This document shows positions 1 through 8,720 of a DNA stretch of 64,000 nt, piece by piece. The notes under the pieces were generated by a model. The model did no database searches. It saw nothing but the letters and a program-made list of their open reading frames with translations, and was not told where the DNA came from. The position numbers and the translations under genes were made by a program. This DNA comes from Chromatocurvus sp046260765 (GTDB lineage: Bacteria > Pseudomonadota > Gammaproteobacteria > Pseudomonadales > Halieaceae). Within the stretch, counting starts at the first letter, position 1; each line of letters opens with the position of its first letter. The DNA lies in assembly GCA_046260765.1 (NCBI GenBank), contig JBHEOO010000001.1:62001-126000 (forward strand). The letters run 5' to 3'.

Positions 1-47
1 CAGCTAGGTGGCGGGTGTGATGGCTGCGCTCTTCGCATCGGACAAGC

Positions 48-578
48 ATGTCTGATTCGGTGACGCCCCGAGCGCTTGACGCCAGCGGTCGCGAGGTCGT
101 GAGGGCAGCGACCCGTAGGGTGACAGCGGCGGCAGCGGCAGCCATCGGGGTGGATCTTGCGCCTGTGCCTGTCGAGTTCGACCTCGCCGGGCGCAGTGCC
201 GGTCAGTTTGTCGGCCGCGGCGCTTACTGCCTGATACGCTTCAATCCCTGGATTTTTGCGCGCTATTTCGAGGAGAATCTCGCCACTACCGTGCCGCATG
301 AGGTGGCGCATTACGCGGTGTACCGCGCCTGGCCGGGCCGCCGGGTGAAGCCCCACGGTAGCGAGTGGCGGAGCATCATGCGCGCCCTGAATGTTGAGCC
401 CTCCGTGACCTTTGACCTCGACCTGAGCGGCCTGCCGCGACGGCAGCAACGACGGCATCGCTATCACTGCGGTTGCAAGGAACACGACCTTTCCACAACA
501 CGGCATAACCGGGTCAGTGCCGGCCGTGCCCGCTATGCGTGTCTGCAGTGCCGCCGCGAACTGCAGTACATCGGGTGA
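48..578 (+). CDS. SprT-like zinc metallopeptidase-family protein
   Basis: The 176-residue protein has the SprT family pattern. A zincin HExxH motif (His84-Glu85...His88, in PHEVAH) is followed by a probable third ligand, His103 in KPHGSEW. The C-terminal zinc-ribbon-like part has Cys141/Cys143 and Cys165/Cys168. Length is close to E. coli SprT (about 165 residues). Bacterial SprT function is poorly known; the eukaryotic relative SPRTN cleaves DNA-protein crosslinks, so a nucleic-acid-associated protease role is only an inference. The ATG at 48 lacks a strong Shine-Dalgarno, and the protein could begin slightly upstream of the window's useful context. It is followed 12 bases later by the end of a convergent gene. 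Confidence 0.88.
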   Translation: MSDSVTPRALDASGREVVRAATRRVTAAAAAAIGVDLAPVPVEFDLAGRSAGQFVGRGAYCLIRFNPWIFARYFEENLATTVPHEVAHYAVYRAWPGRRVKPHGSEWRSIMRALNVEPSVTFDLDLSGLPRRQQRRHRYHCGCKEHDLSTTRHNRVSAGRARYACLQCRRELQYIG

Positions 579-590
579 ATGCGCTCGTGC

Positions 591-3521
591 TCAGGTGCTG
601 ACGTCGAGCACCGCGCCCGCCAGAGTCCCATCATCGGCACTGGCACTGACGGTCAGGCGGTCCGCGGCGATGCCACCCTCGTTGACCAGGTAGCGTTTCA
701 CCTCTGCCGCGCGCGCACGCACCAGCGCTTCCAGCGTTTGCCGGCTAATCCGGATGGCCGCCAGCACGGTTTCCCGCATGGCGTCAGTGCTGGGTTCTTC
801 TGTTTCAGGTGCGGCGTCCTCGGGTTGTTGGCCTGCGGAAACGTCGTCATGTACTGCCGCGTAACGCGCCCTCAACGCGGCCTCCCACTCGGCGTTACGC
901 GAAGCGAGAGCGTCAGCAGTCAGGCCATCGGCCAGTAATTGTTGCTCCAGCGCCTGTTCCTGTAACACGCGAACATCCGCCTGCGGGTCAATGCTTCCCC
1001 TCACCAGCACGCTGAGTGCCGGACGCTGCTCCAGCGCATCTGCCAGACTATTGAGCTTTGAGCGCGTGTCACCCTCGAGGATGGCCGATCCGGGCGCAAA
1101 AGCCATTTCCTGCAGGTTTTCACCGCTTCCAACCAGGTTTGCCAGAAAACGGAAGGGGGCCGTCACGGTCTTTGTCAGAATATTGCGCAGCGCGCGTCCA
1201 ATGATTTTGCCGAGCGAGAACTCGGGGCTTTCGATATTGCCGGTGATTGGCACTTCAAGATCAATGACACCGCGGGTGTCGGTGAGCAGGGCGAGTGCGA
1301 GCCTGAGTGGCAGGTCCACCGCGCGCTCGCTTTCGACTTGCTCCCCCAGCACCATCTGTGAGATCACCATGCGGTTGTCACCGCGCAGTCTGTCCCCGAC
1401 GAGTGAGTAGGCAAGATCCAGATTGAGTGTGCCGCTATCAATGGCATAGCCGGCGTAGGTGCCGGAGTAGGGGGTCAGGTTGGCAATGTCCACGCCGCGG
1501 AAGCGAGCGTTGACCTTCAATGCTGTGGTCTCGGCGAAGGGAGCCACTTCGCCGTCTATGGTCACCGGCGCGTAACCGTCAACGGATCCATTGAGCACCA
1601 GCTCGGTTGGCTTATCGGGGCGCGTACTGTCCAGCGAGCCGATAGTGCCCTCCAGCTGTTCTATGAGCGTGTGAAACGCAATCGGCAGTGATTCGTCCTC
1701 GAAGTCGATGCGTGCATCCGTAAGCTGCAGCCCGGCCGCCTGTATTGCCCAGTCGCTGATGTCGCTGTCTTCCGGCGTGTTCGCGGCGGTGTTCTCCGCC
1801 GGTGAGTCCCCGGCAGGCGTCGGGGCGCTATCTTCAGCCATATCAGATTCAGGCAGCGCCATCTGCGCATTGAGCCGACCATCGGGAAGGATATGCAGGC
1901 TGCCCTGGTAACCGTCCAACGTGACCTTTCCGACAGCGGCGGTCCGGGCCTGCAGGTTGACCTTTGCATCGGGAACGGTCAGCGATCGCCAGCTCAGTGC
2001 CGATGTATCGCGACCAAAGATCGTCAGAGCGAAATTATCAACCTTCGTGGTGAGGTCGAGGTCAGCGGGTTCAAAAGTGGTGAGGGTGACATTGCCGTCA
2101 ATCTGAATCGTGCCCTCGTCTATTGTTGCGCGCAGAAACTGCGCGATCAGAGGGTTAAACCACGACAGTGGCTGGTCCGCGAGCTGGTAATCGAGAGTGC
2201 CGCTGCCGCTGCCGATATCCAGGCTGCCGGCGACGGATATTTCGCTACGATCGTTGGCGCGCAGCGAGAGTTCGACAGCACTGGCGCCCTGCGCAGGCCA
2301 GCTCAGATCGCGCAGGTCAATCTGCACCGGTGAGAGATGTATCAGCTCAGGGGTGGTGTAGTCTGAGCGCCAGCGCAGGCGGGAGTTTGTGCTCGACAGA
2401 TGCTGCAGGGAGAGTTGCCACGGATCATCTGCGACAGGCGATTCCAGATCCATTGCTGTCTGCGCGGCGCCATTGTCTCCACTTGCCTTCGGGGCTTCAT
2501 CCATGCCGGCAAACATCGGTAGCAGGCTATGCGTTTCTTCCTCGCTGAACCCTGCCACCGCCAGCGCATCGATACCCAGATCCTCAATGTTCACCCGGCG
2601 TTCTTCACTGTTGATTTCGATACCGTTGATGAGGACAGCGTCCAGTTCTATCGAGGTATCGGGCAGGGACTTGCTGTCTTCCGGTAGTAAATTCAGTGCG
2701 CGCAACTCCAGCTTTCCATTTTCCAGGCGGAATGCTGGGGTATCGCGCCATGACGCTGCATACCTGCCGCTGATGTCCAGCATGGCACTCTCTACAATAA
2801 ATGCCAGCTGTGGCGCAAAATAGCGATACGCGGGACGCAGATCGATATCTTCCAGTTGAATCTCGCCCGCACTCTCTTGCGTGGCCAGTGAGGCCTGTCC
2901 GCGCCAATCGAGACGCCCTCCGTGCTGTGTCAGGACGGATAGGCGGAAGGGACTGCCCGCTTCGCGCACAGTGGACAGGTCGCTGACAGTAAAGACGAGA
3001 TCGTCAATGTACGTGCGGTAGGCCGGCGTGCGGGTTTCGTCAGCAAACTCCAGACGATCTGCCTGGAAGTCGACAAGGCGCACCGTAAAGGCCGGTAATT
3101 CTCCCGGGGCCTCATCCTCTGATGGCGTTGCGTCTTCTGACGCCTCATCTGCCAGCATGTCGCTGAAGTTGAAGTCGCTGGTCTCAAGTTGACGTATGTT
3201 TACTACAAGGCCGTGCAGCAGGATCTCGTCAAGTACAATGCCCGGATTCCACAGGCTGCTTGTTGAAAGATTGACCTGTGCCCGGTCAAATCTTATCAGC
3301 GCAGGTTCGCTGTCGGTCTTTGCGTTCAGTGCAACGCCGCGCATTTCAACCGCCAGCGTGAACGGATTGAAGAGAATCAGTTCGCTGGACAGTGTGCGTC
3401 CTGTGTTCTGCGCCACAAGGCGCGGTGCCAGGACATTCATGGCCGGCAGGAGAATCATGAGGCAAACGGCGAGATAAGTCAGGTAAACGGCGGCAAAAAT
3501 GCGAACAATGCGCTTGAGCAT
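591..3521 (-). CDS. DUF748 (AsmA-like) envelope protein
   Basis: This 976-residue protein has one N-terminal membrane anchor (about residues 7-29) and then a long, beta-rich periplasmic region typical of the DUF748/AsmA-like repeating beta-groove superfamily. Low-complexity acidic linkers (for example around residues 125-140 and 590-620) separate beta-rich segments. The C-terminal section, with FAPGSAILEG and a LADALEQRP stretch, matches the usual DUF748 ending. AsmA-like proteins are known or suspected to move phospholipids or affect outer-membrane assembly; the exact role here is unknown. It is divergent from the lipoate ligase-like gene, with about 190 bases between the two likely starts. 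Confidence 0.85.
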   Translation of the reverse strand: MLKRIVRIFAAVYLTYLAVCLMILLPAMNVLAPRLVAQNTGRTLSSELILFNPFTLAVEMRGVALNAKTDSEPALIRFDRAQVNLSTSSLWNPGIVLDEILLHGLVVNIRQLETSDFNFSDMLADEASEDATPSEDEAPGELPAFTVRLVDFQADRLEFADETRTPAYRTYIDDLVFTVSDLSTVREAGSPFRLSVLTQHGGRLDWRGQASLATQESAGEIQLEDIDLRPAYRYFAPQLAFIVESAMLDISGRYAASWRDTPAFRLENGKLELRALNLLPEDSKSLPDTSIELDAVLINGIEINSEERRVNIEDLGIDALAVAGFSEEETHSLLPMFAGMDEAPKASGDNGAAQTAMDLESPVADDPWQLSLQHLSSTNSRLRWRSDYTTPELIHLSPVQIDLRDLSWPAQGASAVELSLRANDRSEISVAGSLDIGSGSGTLDYQLADQPLSWFNPLIAQFLRATIDEGTIQIDGNVTLTTFEPADLDLTTKVDNFALTIFGRDTSALSWRSLTVPDAKVNLQARTAAVGKVTLDGYQGSLHILPDGRLNAQMALPESDMAEDSAPTPAGDSPAENTAANTPEDSDISDWAIQAAGLQLTDARIDFEDESLPIAFHTLIEQLEGTIGSLDSTRPDKPTELVLNGSVDGYAPVTIDGEVAPFAETTALKVNARFRGVDIANLTPYSGTYAGYAIDSGTLNLDLAYSLVGDRLRGDNRMVISQMVLGEQVESERAVDLPLRLALALLTDTRGVIDLEVPITGNIESPEFSLGKIIGRALRNILTKTVTAPFRFLANLVGSGENLQEMAFAPGSAILEGDTRSKLNSLADALEQRPALSVLVRGSIDPQADVRVLQEQALEQQLLADGLTADALASRNAEWEAALRARYAAVHDDVSAGQQPEDAAPETEEPSTDAMRETVLAAIRISRQTLEALVRARAAEVKRYLVNEGGIAADRLTVSASADDGTLAGAVLDVST

Positions 3522-3708
3522 AGCGTCTCCGGTATTGGTGAATCACCCAGGCGATGTCTGCTTGGCGTATGATAGTCACCTACTCGACGCCGCCCTGCAA
3601 CTCGACAAGCTGTCACTGCAGGTAGCTGAGAAGCTGTCGCTGGGATCGGGGTGCATATCCAGAAAAGCAGGATTCGACGATGCCAATGACTGTGCATGCA
3701 ATTTTTTA

Positions 3709-4473
3709 ATGCAGGAAATTCAGCTATTCCACTGTGATTCAGCCCAGACGGAGATCGACTGGTTGGCGGACAACGTTCGTTCCCAGGATCCGGCCCCCCG
3801 TGTGCTGATCTGCCATTATCGCGACCCGGCGGTGATTTTCGGGCTCTCGCAGCGCCCGGACAGCACACTCCAGTTGCGCCTCGACCAAGCCGGCGTACGC
3901 TGGTTTCGTCGGCGCTCTGGCGGTGGCATCGTGTATGCGGGTCCATGGATGCTTGGTGTCAGTCTGATTCTGCCTGCCGACCACCCACTGAGCGCCCTGG
4001 AGCCTGTGCAGGCTTACAGCTGGTTCGGAGAGCTCTGGCGATCACTGCTTGCGCAGATGGGCGTTGACAGCATTCTGCCCGAGCGGGAGACGATACGCGC
4101 GTCCCGTCGCGAGGCGGAATTGAGGGATATCGATTGGGCATGCTATGCCGCAATGGGGCACGGCGAGGTCGGTAGCAATGAGCCGTTGATGCGCAAAATC
4201 GTTGGCATTGCGCAGATTCGAACGCGAGCGGCATCGACCCTGGTCGCGGGTCTGCATCTGGCAATGCCTGACTGGCACGCACTGTGTGCGCTGCTGGAAA
4301 AGCCGCAGGAGCAGGCGGGTTATCTGGCCCGCGCGAACACCTCACTCACTGATCTTGCGCCGCCCGGCAGTTCGACTGCGACGGCATTGCTGGCAAGGCG
4401 GGTCGAAGAGGCCTTTATGCCTATGGTCAGACATGCAGCAGATCCTGGGAACAGTGATAACACCCTTCCTTGA
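3709..4473 (+). CDS. lipoate-protein ligase A family protein (LplA/LipM-like)
   Basis: The 254-residue product carries the lipoate/biotin ligase signature RRRSGGGIVY at residues 67-76, which forms the lipoyl-AMP binding loop, and a downstream RKIVGIAQIR segment that corresponds to the conserved lysine region of LplA-type enzymes. Such proteins attach lipoate or octanoate to E2 subunits and the glycine cleavage H protein. The reading frame stays open back to 3499, but that would overlap the divergent DUF748 gene. The family normally starts just before the equivalent of MQEIQLFHCD, so the ATG at 3709 is chosen although its Shine-Dalgarno is weak. Whether it is a true ligase, an octanoyltransferase or an amidotransferase-like paralogue cannot be decided. 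Confidence 0.8.
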   Translation: MQEIQLFHCDSAQTEIDWLADNVRSQDPAPRVLICHYRDPAVIFGLSQRPDSTLQLRLDQAGVRWFRRRSGGGIVYAGPWMLGVSLILPADHPLSALEPVQAYSWFGELWRSLLAQMGVDSILPERETIRASRREAELRDIDWACYAAMGHGEVGSNEPLMRKIVGIAQIRTRAASTLVAGLHLAMPDWHALCALLEKPQEQAGYLARANTSLTDLAPPGSSTATALLARRVEEAFMPMVRHAADPGNSDNTLP

Positions 4474-4532
4474 TGTCTGTTCCTTTGTGTCTTGCCTACA
4501 CAGCCGAGAAACCCTAACCTCGGCGCCTTGCC

Positions 4533-4563
4533 GGCCCCATCTCCGGGGGTGGCCATCGTTTTT
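4533..4563 (+). terminator. possible rho-independent terminator after the lipoate ligase-like gene
   Basis: A GGCCCC arm (4533-4538) can pair with GGGGTGGCC (4546-4554) with one bulged T, giving a six-pair GC stem, and is followed by ATCGTTTTT. It lies between the stop at 4473 and folD at 4590. The stem is short and bulged, so termination may be partial. Confidence 0.4.
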
Positions 4564-4589
4564 GATCCAGAACAGGAAGCCCCACAGTT

Positions 4590-5486
4590 ATGCAGGCGAC
4601 AGCACACATTATTGATGGCAAGGCCGCCGCCGCTCGGCTGCGTGGGACGGTCGCCGCAGAAGTCTCACGCCTGCAGCACTCGCACAATTTGCGTCCCGGC
4701 CTGGCGGTGGTGCTGGTCGGCGAGGATCCGGCGAGTCAGATCTACGTACGTAACAAGGGGCGACAGACCATTGAGGTGGGCATGCTCAGCCGTGAATACC
4801 GGCTCGATGCCTCAGTGACCGAGGCGGAAGTCCTGCAGCTGATTGACACCCTGAATCGCGACCCTGAGATCCACGGCATTCTCGCGCAGCTGCCGATGCC
4901 GGCACATATCGATGAGCAGCGGGTTATCGATACGATATCGCCACAAAAGGATGTGGACGGTTTTCATCCCCTGAATGCCGGCGAGCTCGCGAACGGCACG
5001 CCCGGTGCACTGGTGCCCTGCACGCCGCTGGGTTGTCTGTTTATGCTCAGGGAGCAGTTCAATGGCGACCTGTCGGGACAGAATGCCCTGGTGATTGGTC
5101 GCAGCAATATTGTCGGCAAGCCCATGGCACAGCTTCTGCTGCAGGAGAGCTGCACTGTCACTATCGCGCACTCCCGGACCCGCGATCTGCCTGCGGTCTG
5201 TCGCCGTGCGGATATCGTGGTCGCTGCAGTGGGGCGGCCCGAGATGGTAAGAGGTGACTGGGTGTCACCGGGCGCTGTCGTCATCGACGTTGGCATCAAC
5301 CGGCTGGACACAGAGGGTGGTAAGACACGTCTGGTGGGTGATGTCGCATTTGACGAGGTGAGCCGGGTTGCCGGGGCGATCACGCCGGTGCCGGGTGGTG
5401 TGGGCCCGATGACGATCGCCTGCCTTCTGCGCAATACGGCTATTGCCGCATGCCGCCAGGCGGGTGTGCCCTGCGAACTGCCCTGA
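4590..5486 (+). CDS. folD: bifunctional methylenetetrahydrofolate dehydrogenase/cyclohydrolase FolD
   Basis: The 298-residue protein interconverts 5,10-methylene-THF, methenyl-THF and 10-formyl-THF in cytoplasmic one-carbon metabolism. The catalytic Tyr52 and Lys56 (YVRNKGRQT), the ILAQLPMPAHI loop, the Rossmann segment VIGRSNIVGKPMAQLL and the C-terminal PGGVGPMTIACLL signature are all present, and the length matches E. coli FolD (288). An AGGAAG Shine-Dalgarno at 4574-4579 supports the ATG at 4590. It is convergent with the deacetylase gene, with only 14 bases between the two stops. Confidence 0.97.
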   Translation: MQATAHIIDGKAAAARLRGTVAAEVSRLQHSHNLRPGLAVVLVGEDPASQIYVRNKGRQTIEVGMLSREYRLDASVTEAEVLQLIDTLNRDPEIHGILAQLPMPAHIDEQRVIDTISPQKDVDGFHPLNAGELANGTPGALVPCTPLGCLFMLREQFNGDLSGQNALVIGRSNIVGKPMAQLLLQESCTVTIAHSRTRDLPAVCRRADIVVAAVGRPEMVRGDWVSPGAVVIDVGINRLDTEGGKTRLVGDVAFDEVSRVAGAITPVPGGVGPMTIACLLRNTAIAACRQAGVPCELP

Positions 5487-5500
5487 CACCCAAAGCACTA

Positions 5501-6571
5501 TCAGTCGGTCAGCCAGGCACCTTCGCTGTCCGCTAAAACCCACTGTTTTGAGTACCAGAAAAATTCTCCACTTTTCTCTGCCGAGGGGGCTGTGCAGTTG
5601 ATCTTGTTGCGACCGGCACGCAGGGCGGGGAGGGCGATGGTCACGGTCGGACCCTCTGTGCCGACAGTGAGAGCATCACCGCCACTGCTATAGCAGGCCA
5701 GTGCGTCGCGACGGTACGGCCCGTCGACGGGAAGCCGGAATTGCAGGGTCATGGGCGCTGCGTCCCCCTGCGTAAGCAGTGAGGCACCCGCTTCAACGTT
5801 CAGCACCGGCAGCGGACGCGCGTTGAGCGCAGTTGCCAGGCGTGTGGTGCTGTCGTACCCCGTTGCCATCGGGAAGCGGGGTATCCCGGTGGGTGGTGTG
5901 GTGATGCCGACAGCACCGGATTGCTGTGCCAGTCCATACAGTTTGCGCGAGGCGAGAATGTCCTCGAGCGCCGCCGAGTATTCGCCGAAGGGATAGGCAA
6001 ACGCCGTGATCGAGACGCCCGTCACTTTCGATAGCTCCGCTTCAAGCCGCGCAATGCTGTCGTCAACCTCCGCCTCTACGCGCGCGGTCCAGGCATCCGA
6101 GACGCCGTGCTCACTGCCCCGCAGCAAATGATCATGCGTTACTGAATGTGCGCCAAAAGAGGCGAGTCCCGAGCTGGCGAGCTCACGCAGTTGTTCCCAG
6201 CTGAGGCTGTGTTTCTGCTGTTGGTCAACCGCCTCCGTGGCGACAAAAACCGTAAACGGCATGTCGCGGGCTTGCAGTTCGGGGAAGGCCTCCCGGTAAA
6301 CCGATTCGTAGGCGTCATCAAACGTGATGGCCACGGCACCCGGTGGGACCTCACCGCTCTGGTAGACGGCATCCAGCAGTTCTGTAAGCGGCACGACAAC
6401 GAAACCATTCTCTTGTATGAAGTCCAGATGGCGCCTGAATTGCTCAGGCGTTACGCTGGTGCTTGCCGGCGTGCTTTCATCCACATGGTGATACATCAGT
6501 ATCACCCCATGGTCTGCAGCTGCGCCCATCGCCAGGATGCAGGCCAGCAGGACCCCCAGGGGTCGTTTCAC
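5501..6571 (-). CDS. exported polysaccharide deacetylase family protein
   Basis: The 356-residue protein has an N-terminal signal peptide (residues 1-19, ending near GAAADHG) and a NodB-type deacetylase domain. The metal and catalytic motifs are visible: TFDDAYES with Asp85/Asp86 and HSVTHDHL with His142/His146. Residues from about 255 to the end form a separate beta-rich domain that ends in FFWYSKQWVLADS, possibly carbohydrate-binding. The domain order resembles exported N-deacetylases such as the PgaB N-terminal domain, but the substrate is not evident. It is the last gene of an operon with a Bax-like glucosaminidase and an MltB-like transglycosylase, overlapping the former by 4 bases, so peptidoglycan or an exopolysaccharide is the likely target. 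Confidence 0.87.
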   Translation of the reverse strand: MKRPLGVLLACILAMGAAADHGVILMYHHVDESTPASTSVTPEQFRRHLDFIQENGFVVVPLTELLDAVYQSGEVPPGAVAITFDDAYESVYREAFPELQARDMPFTVFVATEAVDQQQKHSLSWEQLRELASSGLASFGAHSVTHDHLLRGSEHGVSDAWTARVEAEVDDSIARLEAELSKVTGVSITAFAYPFGEYSAALEDILASRKLYGLAQQSGAVGITTPPTGIPRFPMATGYDSTTRLATALNARPLPVLNVEAGASLLTQGDAAPMTLQFRLPVDGPYRRDALACYSSGGDALTVGTEGPTVTIALPALRAGRNKINCTAPSAEKSGEFFWYSKQWVLADSEGAWLTD

Positions 6572-7377
6572 GATGCGGTCTCCTCATCTTTTGCCTGTGC
6601 CCGTCGATATTGCTGCATCATGCCGCGGATGTCCTCGACATAGGCCTCCCTGCGTTCCGAGTAAAGCGTCAGCCCGTCGGCCAGGGCCATGCCGGTCGGT
6701 GGCTTCCCGCTCTCGCGCAGTTGCTGGCGCAGGCGGCGGAAGTCGCTGTAGCTCTCATGGGTGTTCAGGTTATTCATGTAGCGCCGCATGGCTTCGGACA
6801 CACTGCGAAATTCCTCGACTTCGTGGTTCGCGCCAGCCGGTCTGTTCGAGGGGACGACCCCGCATCCCTCAACGTAGCACCACTGCCCGAACAGGTTGTT
6901 GGCTTCCACGGCGAAACGCGACCGTCCCCAGCCGGATTCCTTGGCAGCCTGCACTAGCGCAAGCTCGAGCGGTACCGTATCCACGCGCAGGAGCAAACCC
7001 TGCAGCAGCGTTTCCGGCGTTCGCTCCTCGTCGGACCCAAGTTCATACTGATCGGCCAGAGTGTTCAGCCAGCGCTGATCGTCGCGCGAGAGAGAGGCGC
7101 CCTGTATGAGGTTCTGCTGTAGGGCTTCAAGGCGCGTGCGCTGTTCGCGGATAGCGTTGTTGTGGTGTATGACCATGGGCGTCAGGTAGTCATAAAAAGC
7201 GGATTTCATCTCCGCAACATCCTCTTCCATGGCGGCAAAGTCTGGCATCTCTCCGAATTCGTCGCGCTCGACTCCCAGCCATAGCCAGAGAAGGAGCACT
7301 GCCAGGAGGCCCGTGATCACATAGGCTGCCGTCCTGAATCTTTCCGGGACCCGCTGAAATGGATTAGCGACTGTCAT
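6568..7377 (-). CDS. Bax-like glucosaminidase-domain protein
   Basis: The 269-residue protein has one N-terminal membrane helix (about residues 16-36) and a C-terminal glucosaminidase domain of the Bax/FlgJ type. The AKESGWGRSRFA motif contains the expected catalytic glutamate, followed by NNLFGQWC and the YMNNLNTHESYSDFR and LYSERREAYVEDIR segments that are typical of E. coli Bax. A peptidoglycan N-acetylglucosaminidase activity is inferred from the family. It sits between an MltB-like lytic transglycosylase (14-base overlap upstream) and a polysaccharide deacetylase (4-base overlap downstream), so all three are probably translated together. Confidence 0.88.
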   Translation of the reverse strand: MTVANPFQRVPERFRTAAYVITGLLAVLLLWLWLGVERDEFGEMPDFAAMEEDVAEMKSAFYDYLTPMVIHHNNAIREQRTRLEALQQNLIQGASLSRDDQRWLNTLADQYELGSDEERTPETLLQGLLLRVDTVPLELALVQAAKESGWGRSRFAVEANNLFGQWCYVEGCGVVPSNRPAGANHEVEEFRSVSEAMRRYMNNLNTHESYSDFRRLRQQLRESGKPPTGMALADGLTLYSERREAYVEDIRGMMQQYRRAQAKDEETAS

Positions 7378-8578
7378 GGGTGGTGATGACCTCCAGTGTC
7401 GATGGGTTGGGGTAGCCGTCTGCGATCATGTTGTTGGCGAGCTGGAATTCGCGCAGGGCACTGCGGGTAGCGGAGCCCAGCACACCATCGACCGGGCCCG
7501 CGTCGTAGCCCAGTGCGTTCAGGGTTTTCTGCGCGAGTTCAATATCGGTCTTGCGCAGGGGTTGCTGGGCCCCGGCGCCAACCTGCAGGGTGCCTGCGCC
7601 GGCGATGCGGTCCGCGAGGTGACCGACGGCAATCGCGTAAAGCTCAGAGCGATTCCAGCGCATGATGACATCGAAGTTGCTGTAGATCAGAAACGCGGGG
7701 CCGAGGTGTCCCGCCGGCACCAGCAGCGCAGCGTCGACATCGACCGCCGGCAGTACGCCGCCATCGCTGCGCTCAACGCCGTGCCGGGTCCATTCACCCA
7801 GCGGGCGGCGCCGGTCGCGCTGCCCGGCCAGCTGGAACGGGAAATCAGCGGGGAGCCTGACCTCGCGGCCCCAGCGCAGGCCGGGCTGCCAGCCCAGGGT
7901 TCGCAGGTAGTTGGCACCGGATGCCAACGCGTCCTGCGTGCTGCGCCAAAGGTCGATCTGACCGTCACCGTCCCCGTCTACGGCGTAGCGCAAATACGAT
8001 GACGGCATGAACTGGGTATGTCCCACCGCGCCGGCCCAGGATCCCTGCATATCATCAGGCTGCAGGGATTCGCGCTGCATCAGCTGCAGGGCAGCGATAA
8101 ACTCACTGGAGAAAAAATCGCTGCGACGCGCGTCGCAGGCGAGCGTTGCGAGTGAGTCGAGGGTCGGCATGCGGCCGAGATAGCTGCCGTAGTTTGTCTC
8201 CAGGCCCCAGAAAGCCACCAGATACTGCGGAGGGACGCCGTATTTCTCCTGCAGGTCAAGCAGAAAGGGTCTGTGCTCGGCGAGTAATGCGCGCCCACGC
8301 TCCACGCGCTCTGGAGTGACGCGCAGACCCATATACGCCGAAAACGTCTGCAGAAATTCAGGCTGGCTTCTGTCCAGGCTGATGACCCGCTCCTGCTGCT
8401 GCAGTCCGGGCACCACATCCCTGACGATTGTTTCTCTGACGCCAGCGCTGCGAGCCTGCGATTGAAGGGATGTCAGACAGGCGGAAAAATCGCTGTCGGC
8501 GATTACCGGCTGGCCGGTGAGGAGCGCCGCCAGGGGCATTATGGCGGCGAGGTAGCGTCTTACTGCACATGATTTCAC
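7364..8578 (-). CDS. lytic murein transglycosylase, MltB (GH103/SLT_2) family, with peptidoglycan-binding domain
   Basis: The 404-residue protein begins with a signal peptide (about 1-27, ending PVIADS) that lacks a convincing lipobox. The GH103 domain shows the catalytic-glutamate motif FWGLETNYGSYLG and the conserved GHTQFMPSSYLRYAVDGDG segment. Residues about 335-395 form a PG_binding_1 domain (LAQKTLNALGYDAGPVDG, TRSALREFQ). It should cleave the glycan strands of peptidoglycan with anhydromuramoyl formation. It is the first gene of a three-gene cell-wall operon. Its upstream 142 bases show no promoter that I can call with confidence. Confidence 0.93.
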   Translation of the reverse strand: MKSCAVRRYLAAIMPLAALLTGQPVIADSDFSACLTSLQSQARSAGVRETIVRDVVPGLQQQERVISLDRSQPEFLQTFSAYMGLRVTPERVERGRALLAEHRPFLLDLQEKYGVPPQYLVAFWGLETNYGSYLGRMPTLDSLATLACDARRSDFFSSEFIAALQLMQRESLQPDDMQGSWAGAVGHTQFMPSSYLRYAVDGDGDGQIDLWRSTQDALASGANYLRTLGWQPGLRWGREVRLPADFPFQLAGQRDRRRPLGEWTRHGVERSDGGVLPAVDVDAALLVPAGHLGPAFLIYSNFDVIMRWNRSELYAIAVGHLADRIAGAGTLQVGAGAQQPLRKTDIELAQKTLNALGYDAGPVDGVLGSATRSALREFQLANNMIADGYPNPSTLEVITTHDSR

Positions 8579-8720
8579 GTGGGCGGGCCCTGCTCCGAGT
8601 CAAGACCGATACGATACCAAGCCTGCGCCGTGAAAAAAGGCTTGACGCGCTGATTTATGAGGATGCCCAAACCCCGGTGGACAGGACTGGCATGAACGCC
8701 CCTTAATTCAACCCGCCAGC

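Noticed and set aside
3499..3708. N-terminal extension of the lipoate ligase-like frame
   Set aside because: It overlaps the divergent DUF748 gene start and does not resemble the family; the ATG at 3709 gives a normal-sized protein.
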